A stretch of DNA of 64,000 bases, taken from NCBI RefSeq assembly GCF_010731595.1, contig NZ_AP022582.1:3534001-3598000 (forward strand), written 5' to 3'. The position numbers and the translations under genes were made by a program. Below, piece by piece: positions 58,523 to 64,000 of this stretch. Below the pieces are notes generated by a model, which did not search any database, was not told where the DNA came from, and saw nothing but the letters and a program-made list of their open reading frames with translations. Each line of letters starts with the position of its first letter. Positions within the stretch are counted from its first letter, which is position 1. This stretch comes from Mycobacterium seoulense (GTDB lineage Bacteria > Actinomycetota > Actinomycetes > Mycobacteriales > Mycobacteriaceae).

Positions 58523-59437
58523 ATGGCCCGCATGCCCGACTTGAGCCGCCGCGCCCTGCTGGGCCTCGGCGCCGGCGCCGCCGCGGGCGCGGTGGGCACA
58601 TATGGGCTCGACATCCTGTTCAAGCCGCGTCCATCTCAGGCCCTGCCGCTGTCACCGGCCGACACCCCGGCGCCGCTGGCGCCGCCGCCGACCGCGCCCC
58701 TCGAGCCCGCTCCGCCGGGACAGCCCGCACCCACCATGGTGACGGGTTCCTTCGTCTCGGCGGCGCGCGGCGGGATCAACACCAACTGGGCAATCGCGCG
58801 CCCGCCGGGCCAGACCAAGGCGCTGCGACCGGTGATCGCGCTGCACGGCAAGGGCAGTGACGCGTCGACGGTGATGGCCGGTGGTGTCGAGCAGGGCCTG
58901 GCGCAGGCCGTGAACGCGGGGCTGCCGCCGTTTGCGGTGGTCGCCGTCGACGGCGGTGGCAGCTATTGGCACAAGCGGACTTCCGGTGAGGACAGCGGGG
59001 CCATGGTGCTCGACGAGCTCATTCCGATGCTCGGCGGCCAGAACCTCGACACGTCGCGGGTGGCGTTTCTGGGGTGGTCGATGGGCGGCTACGGCGCGTT
59101 GTTGCTCGGCGGTCGGCTGGGCCCGGCACGCACCGCGGCGATCTGCGCCGTCAGTCCCGCGCTGTGGCTCTCCCCCGGTGCGGCCGCGCCGGGCGCGTTC
59201 GACGGGCCCGACGACTTCGCGGCGAACTCGGTGTTCGGGATGCCTGCGCTGGCGTCGATTCCGATCCGGGTGGACTGCGGCGACAGCGATCCGTTCTACG
59301 CCGCGACCAAGCAGTTCATCGCGCAGCTGCCCCATCCCCCGGCCGGGGGTTTCTCCCCCGGCGGGCATAACGGGGAGTTCTGGAGCTCGCAGCTGCCGGC
59401 CGAGCTGACTTGGATGGCGCCGCTTCTGACGGCCTGA
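58523..59437 (+). CDS. Tat-exported alpha/beta-hydrolase (esterase), Rv0774c-like
   Basis: A 304-residue protein. The N-terminus LSRRALLGLGAGAAAGAVG is a twin-arginine-type signal; a Pro/Ala-rich spacer follows, then an esterase-D-like hydrolase with GWSMGG (Ser near 185), Asp in RVDCGDSDPF and His in SPGGHNGEF. Possible starts are 58520, 58523 and 58532; none has a clear ribosome site. Rv0774c is a related mycobacterial esterase. Confidence 0.88.
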   Translation: MARMPDLSRRALLGLGAGAAAGAVGTYGLDILFKPRPSQALPLSPADTPAPLAPPPTAPLEPAPPGQPAPTMVTGSFVSAARGGINTNWAIARPPGQTKALRPVIALHGKGSDASTVMAGGVEQGLAQAVNAGLPPFAVVAVDGGGSYWHKRTSGEDSGAMVLDELIPMLGGQNLDTSRVAFLGWSMGGYGALLLGGRLGPARTAAICAVSPALWLSPGAAAPGAFDGPDDFAANSVFGMPALASIPIRVDCGDSDPFYAATKQFIAQLPHPPAGGFSPGGHNGEFWSSQLPAELTWMAPLLTA

Positions 59438-59488
59438 GGCCGCTCGTTGTGCGCCCGCGTCACGCCAGTCACTCCGGCACCAGCAGAC

Positions 59489-59602
59489 GGGCACCCTGCG
59501 AATCGAGAACTTGCTATCGCCTGCGATATCAAATTCGCGGCGGCCACAATGCCTTTCGCGGGACGGGCTTCCCTTGGGCCCGCTCGATGCCTCGTGCGAC
59601 GA
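59489..59602 (+). pseudogene. Remnant of an enoyl-CoA hydratase (crotonase) gene
   Basis: In the 172-base gap before ggtA one frame reads NRELAIACDIKFAAATMPFA and then GRASLGPA. This matches the oxyanion-helix segment of crotonases (G-N-E-L-A-x-A-C-D-I-x-F-A-A then F-G-x-P-E-x-x-L-G). Only about 35 residues remain, with Arg in place of a conserved Gly/Asn and no start or remaining domains. Confidence 0.5.
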
Positions 59603-59609
59603 TCGCAGG

Positions 59610-61193
59610 GTGACCGCACCTTTCGATTGGGACTTCCCGTACGCCTGGCCGCGCAAGCCGGTGCTGGCGGACAACGTTGTGTGCACGTCCCAACCGCTGG
59701 CTGCCCAAGCGGGCCTTCGGATGCTCGCCGACGGGGGCAGCGCGGCGGACGCGGCGATCGCCACCGCGATCGCCCTGACGGTGGTGGAGCCGGTGTCCAA
59801 CGGGATCGGCTCGGACGCGTTCGCCATCGTGTGGGACGGCCGCCGCCTGCACGGGCTCAACGCGTCCGGCCGCTCACCCGCGGCCTGGACACCGGAATAC
59901 TTCGGCGGCAACGCCGTTCCCGCGGTCGGCTGGAACGCGGTGACCGTGCCCGGCGCGGTGTCGGCGTGGACCGAACTGCACGCCAAGTTCGGCAAGCTCC
60001 CGTTCGAAAGGCTCTTTGAGCCTGCAATCCGCTACGCCCGCAACGGCTTCCCGGTCTCGCCGACGGTCGCGGAGCAATGGGCGGCACAGATCCCCCTGTT
60101 CGAGAAGCAGCCCGGTTTCGCCGGAGCCTTCATGCCCGCCGGGCGCGCGCCGAAACCCGGCGAGCGGTTCAGACTCGCCGACCAGGCCGCCACACTCGAG
60201 GAGATCGCCGCGACCCGCGGTGAGTCGTTCTACCGCGGAGAGCTGGCCGCCCACCTCGAAGCGCACGCGCTGGCCAACGACGGTGCGATGCGGGCCAGCG
60301 ACCTCGCCGCCCACCGCGCCGACTGGGTCGGCACCATCAGCGGGGGCTACCGCGGTTACACCGTGCACGAGATCCCGCCGAACGGCCACGGGATCGTGGC
60401 GCTGGTCGCCCTGGGAATCCTGGCGCACTTCGACATGGCCTCGTTCGCAGTGGATTCCGCCGACAGCGTGCACCTGCAGATCGAAGCGGTGAAGCTGGCC
60501 TTCGCCGACGCACAGGCCTACGTCGCCGACATCGAGCACATGGCGCTGCGCCCCGAACACCTGCTCGATGACGACTACCTGAGGCGACGCGCGGCCCTGA
60601 TCGATCGGGCGCGGGCAAAGCCGGCGTCGGCGGGCGCGCCGAGCGGGGGCACCGTGTACCTGACCGCCGCCGACGCCGCGGGGATGATGGTGTCGATGAT
60701 CCAGTCGAACTACATGGGATTCGGATCGGGTGTCGTGGTGCCGGGCACCGGCATATCACTGCAGAATCGCGGGGCGAACTTCGTTGCCGCCGAGGGTCAT
60801 CCGAACCGGGTTGGGCCGGCCAAACGCCCCTACCACACGATCATCCCCGGCTTCGTCAGCAAAGACGGTGCCCCGGTGATGAGCTTCGGGGTGATGGGCG
60901 GAACGATGCAACCCCAGGGCCACACGCAGCTGATGGTGCGCATCGCCGACCACGGCCAGAATCCGCAGGCCGCGTGCGACGGCCCGCGGTTCCGCTGGGT
61001 GCAGGGCACGCAGGTCGCCTGCGAGAAGGGATTTCCGCCCTCGACACTCGACGAGCTTCGACGCCGCGGACATGACCTGGTTGCCGTGGACGACTACAAC
61101 CAGTTCGGCAGCTGCCAGGCGATCTGGCGTCTCGACGGCGGCTATTTCGCGGCGAGCGATCCCCGCCGCGACGGCCAGGCCGCGGGGTTCTAG
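59610..61193 (+). CDS. ggtA: Gamma-glutamyltranspeptidase-family protein GgtA
   Basis: A 527-residue Ntn hydrolase synthesised as one chain. [21 protein letters not shown] and [13 protein letters not shown] are in the large part; the self-cleaving Thr is in [11 protein letters not shown] (about 348), less canonical than the GTTH of typical GGTs, so a relative acting on other amides is possible. No signal peptide is seen, so it may be cytoplasmic. GTG start; its end overlaps purD by four bases. Confidence 0.92.
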   Translation: MTAPFDWDFPYAWPRKPVLADNVVCTSQPLAAQAGLRMLADGGSAADAAIATAIALTVVEPVSNGIGSDAFAIVWDGRRLHGLNASGRSPAAWTPEYFGGNAVPAVGWNAVTVPGAVSAWTELHAKFGKLPFERLFEPAIRYARNGFPVSPTVAEQWAAQIPLFEKQPGFAGAFMPAGRAPKPGERFRLADQAATLEEIAATRGESFYRGELAAHLEAHALANDGAMRASDLAAHRADWVGTISGGYRGYTVHEIPPNGHGIVALVALGILAHFDMASFAVDSADSVHLQIEAVKLAFADAQAYVADIEHMALRPEHLLDDDYLRRRAALIDRARAKPASAGAPSGGTVYLTAADAAGMMVSMIQSNYMGFGSGVVVPGTGISLQNRGANFVAAEGHPNRVGPAKRPYHTIIPGFVSKDGAPVMSFGVMGGTMQPQGHTQLMVRIADHGQNPQAACDGPRFRWVQGTQVACEKGFPPSTLDELRRRGHDLVAVDDYNQFGSCQAIWRLDGGYFAASDPRRDGQAAGF

Positions 61194-62458
61194 ACGCTGA
61201 TCTTGCCCTCCGCCGCCAGCAGCGCGATGTCGCCTCGAAAGTGGCTGCCGGGCAACCGGATAGACCGCATCAGTTCGTAGGCCCGCGCCCGCGCGTCGGC
61301 GAGGTCGGCGCCGGTGCCCACCACCGACAGCACGCGGCCGCCCGACGAGACCACCTCGCCGTCGTCGCGCCGCGCCGTGCCCGCGTGCAGCACCCCTTCG
61401 GCTTCCGAGCCGGCGACCACGTCCCCGACCCGGGGGCGACCGGGATAGTTCTCCGCCGCCAGCACCACCGTGACGGCCGCACCGTCGCGCCAGCGCAGCT
61501 CACCGAAGTCGCTCAGCTTGCCGGCGCCCGCCGCGTACAGCAGCTGCCCGAGTGGTGATTCCAGCAGTGCCAGCACCGCCTGGGTCTCGGGATCGCCGAA
61601 CCGGCAGTTGAATTCGACGACGGCCGGGCCGTTGGCGGTGATCGCCAATCCGACGTAGAGCAACCCGCAGAACGGGCTGCCGCGCCGAACCATTTCGGCC
61701 GCAACGGGTTCGACGATAGTGCCGACGATGTCCCGATACAGCTCGTCGGGAAGCCACGGCACCGGCGCGTAGGCGCCCATGCCGCCGGTGTTGGGGCCGG
61801 TATCGCCCTCGCCGACACGCTTGAAGTCCTGCGCGGGCAACAGCGGCACCACGGTTTCGCCGTCGACGACGCAGAACAGCGACACCTCGGGTCCGTCCAG
61901 GAACGACTCGAGCAGCACCGGGTGGCCCGCCTCGAGCAGTTCGGCCGCGTGCGCCCGGGCGACGCTGCGGTCCGCCGTCACCACCACGCCCTTGCCGGCG
62001 GCCAGCCGGTCGTCCTTCACCACCCAGGCCGGGTCGCCCACCGGTGGCCCGAACCGGTCCAGGGCGGCATCCAAATGCGCCGGGCTGTCGACGGTTTCGC
62101 TGGCCGCCGTGCGCACGCCGGCCGCGGCCATGACCTCTTTGGCGAACGCCTTAGACCCTTCGATCCGGGCGGCGTCCTTGCCGGGCCCGAAGCAGACGAT
62201 GCCGGCGGCGCGCAGGGCGTCGGCCACGCCGAGCACCAGCGGCACCTCGGGGCCGATAACAACCAGATCGGCCCGGACCTCGCGCGCCAGGGCGACGACG
62301 TCGGAACCGGAGGTGATGTCGATGTCGTGCTGCTCGGCGACCCGGGCGGTGCCGGCGTTGCCGGGAGCGACGATTAGGCCCGTGACCTGTGGGTCTTTCC
62401 GGAGCGCCAGCAGCAGCGCATGTTCTCGGGCACCCGAACCGATCACCAGGACTCGCAC
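61190..62458 (-). CDS. purD: Phosphoribosylamine-glycine ligase PurD
   Basis: A 422-residue ATP-grasp GAR synthase, step two of purine synthesis. Motifs: [52 protein letters not shown]. Length normal. Confidence 0.97.
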   Translation of the reverse strand: MRVLVIGSGAREHALLLALRKDPQVTGLIVAPGNAGTARVAEQHDIDITSGSDVVALAREVRADLVVIGPEVPLVLGVADALRAAGIVCFGPGKDAARIEGSKAFAKEVMAAAGVRTAASETVDSPAHLDAALDRFGPPVGDPAWVVKDDRLAAGKGVVVTADRSVARAHAAELLEAGHPVLLESFLDGPEVSLFCVVDGETVVPLLPAQDFKRVGEGDTGPNTGGMGAYAPVPWLPDELYRDIVGTIVEPVAAEMVRRGSPFCGLLYVGLAITANGPAVVEFNCRFGDPETQAVLALLESPLGQLLYAAGAGKLSDFGELRWRDGAAVTVVLAAENYPGRPRVGDVVAGSEAEGVLHAGTARRDDGEVVSSGGRVLSVVGTGADLADARARAYELMRSIRLPGSHFRGDIALLAAEGKISV

Positions 62459-62508
62459 GACACGTCAGAGTAGCCCGGGCAAACGCCGGATGCCTACGGC
62501 ACCCGCGT

Positions 62509-62940
62509 TCACAGAATTCTTTCCAGCAGATTCTTGAGGTCTTTTCGCTGCCCGGCAGTGAGGCGTCCGAGTCGCTTGTCGAACTCGGCGGAGAGCAGCG
62601 CCAGCCCGTCCGTGGCGGCTTTGCGCCCCGCCGGGGTGAGCAGGAGTCGATGGCGCCGCAGATCGGAGGCGTCGATCTCGCGGCGCACGAAGCCCGCGGC
62701 CTCGAGCCGTTTCAGGTAGACCGTGACCGTCGCCTTGGGCATGCTCAAGGTGGCCGCCAGTTCGGCCGGGTAGGGGTGCTCGTCGATCTCGGCGAGCAGG
62801 AACAACTCCTTGGATTCGAGCCCCAGCGCACAGATTTCGGCCTCGGCGCACGAGATGACCGACAGCAACACCCGGTAGTTCAACGACCAGATCTTGGCCG
62901 CGTCGACCGCTGGCACCGACTTGCCAGATCGTTCAGGCAT
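62509..62940 (-). CDS. MarR-family transcriptional regulator
   Basis: A 143-residue winged-helix regulator: recognition region PYPAELAATLSMPKATVTVYLKRLEAAG (as PAELAATLSMPKATVTVYL) and wing REIDASDLRRHRLLLT. It is divergent from an aldo/keto reductase gene with a 59-base shared promoter region, which it probably controls. Confidence 0.9.
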   Translation of the reverse strand: MPERSGKSVPAVDAAKIWSLNYRVLLSVISCAEAEICALGLESKELFLLAEIDEHPYPAELAATLSMPKATVTVYLKRLEAAGFVRREIDASDLRRHRLLLTPAGRKAATDGLALLSAEFDKRLGRLTAGQRKDLKNLLERIL

Positions 62941-62951
62941 TAACTAGTTTA
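62940..62951. promoter_or_regulatory. TTAACTAGTTTA near-palindrome, probable MarR operator
   Basis: Eleven of twelve bases are symmetric, and the site touches the MarR start codon. A further AT-rich stretch with GTTT...AAAC symmetry (62947-62964) follows. The segment is much more AT-rich than its surroundings. Confidence 0.5.
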
Positions 62952-62999
62952 GAATCGAACAAACGCATAATCGGACAATCTACCAGGAAGGCGGCCACC

Positions 63000-64000
63000 A
63001 TGCCCCTGGATCAGTACGTGACACTCGGACGCTCCGGCCTGCGCGTGAGCCCCCTGTGCCTGGGCGCCATGACGTTCGGCGAGGACCTCGGCTGGGGCAC
63101 CAGCGTGGAAGAGTCCCAACAGATCATCGATCGATACACCGATCTCGGCGGCAACTTCATCGACACCGCCAACTTTTACACGCGAAGCCACTCCGAGAAG
63201 ATCATCGGCGACCACATCGGGCGCGACGCCGGCCGCCGGGATCGCCTGGTGATCGCGACCAAGTTCAGCGGCAACCTGTACCCGGGCGATCCCAACGGCG
63301 GCGGCTCGGGCCGCAAGTCGCTGATCAACGCCTGCGAAAACTCGCTGCGGCGTCTGCAAACCGACTACATCGACCTGTACTGGCTGCACATCTGGGATGC
63401 GAACACCCCGATCGACGAGACGATGGCGGCGCTCGACGATCTCGTCCGCACGGGCAAGGTGCGCTACATCGGCGTCTCGGACACCCCGGCGTGGAAGATC
63501 GCCCAGGCCAACCTCATCGCCCGGTTCCGCGGCTGGTCGAGTTTCATCGGCCTGCAGGTCGAATACTCGCTGCTGGAGCGCTCCATCGAACAGGAGCTGG
63601 TTCCGATGGCGTCCGAATTCGGCCTCGGCATCACGCCGTGGTCGCCGCTCAAGGGCGGCGTGCTCAGCGGCAAGTACACCCGGGCCAACGCCGGCCGGCA
63701 GGACTCCGGTCGCGGCGCGATGGTTGACGCCTTCCTCGACGACAAGGCCTACGCCGTTGTCGATGAACTCGAGCTCATCGCCAAGGCCCACGGGACGAAC
63801 GTCGCCAGCGTCGCGCTGGCCTGGGTGCGCGCGCAGCCTGGCGTCTCGTCCGTCATCATCGGGGCGCGCAGGCTCTCGCAACTCGACGACAACGTCCTCG
63901 CCGTCGACGTGGGCCTCAGCGCCGACGAACTGGCCCGGCTCGACGCGCTGACCAAGCCGAAGTTCGGGTTTCCGAACAACATGCTGGAGATGGCGCCGGG
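63000..64000 (+). CDS. Aldo/keto reductase, truncated by the window edge
   Basis: At least 333 residues of a TIM-barrel NADPH reductase (YVTLGRSGLRVSPLCLGAM). Catalytic tetrad: Asp and Tyr in FIDTANFYT, Lys in VIATKFSG, His in LYWLHIWD; cofactor loop GARRLSQL near the end. Similar in layout to YajO/tas-type AKRs acting on aldehydes and sugars. The ATG spans 63000-63002 with AGGAAGG about seven bases upstream. The frame is still open at base 64000, a few residues short of the expected end. Confidence 0.93.
   Translation, partial: MPLDQYVTLGRSGLRVSPLCLGAMTFGEDLGWGTSVEESQQIIDRYTDLGGNFIDTANFYTRSHSEKIIGDHIGRDAGRRDRLVIATKFSGNLYPGDPNGGGSGRKSLINACENSLRRLQTDYIDLYWLHIWDANTPIDETMAALDDLVRTGKVRYIGVSDTPAWKIAQANLIARFRGWSSFIGLQVEYSLLERSIEQELVPMASEFGLGITPWSPLKGGVLSGKYTRANAGRQDSGRGAMVDAFLDDKAYAVVDELELIAKAHGTNVASVALAWVRAQPGVSSVIIGARRLSQLDDNVLAVDVGLSADELARLDALTKPKFGFPNNMLEMAP

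Overview
The window is chromosomal DNA of a mycobacterium. It is uniformly GC-rich and follows the gene order of M. tuberculosis Rv0822c to Rv0772 in inverted orientation: LCP protein, phoY2, phoT, mshD, glnR, lmeA, cysA2, sseC2, nitrobindin, Rv0812/0811/0810-like genes, purM, purF, purL, pepC, dyp, encapsulin, purQ/purS, ptrB, purC, cyp126, purB, ggtA and purD. Several blocks have no counterpart in that backbone, and the paralog content points to a non-tuberculous species. The species call is inference.

Layout. 1-8.2 kb: the tail of a dus-like gene, an LCP cell-wall ligase, a phosphate (pst) cluster, mycothiol synthase, GlnR and LmeA. The pst cluster has lost pstC and most of pstA. 8.2-10.9 kb: a sulfur operon led by a polycysteine leader peptide (DUF4395, cysA2, sseC2), then a 32-residue membrane peptide coupled to a nitrobindin. 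10.9-15.1 kb: the most unusual segment. A membrane protein with Rossmann-like and RyR domains is followed by a TIR protein that carries one membrane helix and a PknH-type external sensor domain; together they look like a receptor or defence module. 15.3-25.5 kb: conserved housekeeping genes, including purM, purF and purL, plus an orphan MceA-like gene.

25.7-29.9 kb: an F420-type reductase, a DoxX-like protein, pepC and the Dyp peroxidase/encapsulin pair. A 57-bp tandem repeat lies between pepC and dyp. 29.9-38.1 kb: an accessory catabolic island with an SDR, a MOSC/ferredoxin-reductase fusion, a dehalogenase-like hydrolase, a regulator made of two TetR units in one chain, a quinone-oxidoreductase-like MDR, a HAD hydrolase and a cupin. 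Four 16-bp palindromes of the form TGGG-N8-CCCA occur at its promoters and suggest one regulon. A GntR remnant ends the block. 38.1-43.4 kb: lipid acyltransferases, purQ/purS and a metallo-hydrolase. 43.4-64 kb: a KstD-like flavoprotein, tandem EmrB-type efflux pumps, intact ptrB, purC, a TDT transporter, cyp126, purB, a TetR regulator, a Tat-exported esterase, ggtA, purD and a divergent MarR/aldo-keto reductase pair that runs off the end.

Most de novo purine genes (purM, F, L, Q, S, C, B, D) are spread through the window on the minus strand. Several genes have a TANNNT -10 element 6-8 bases before the start codon, the signature of leaderless mycobacterial transcripts; this was used to choose starts. 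No tRNA, rRNA, CRISPR array, integrase or insertion sequence was recognised.
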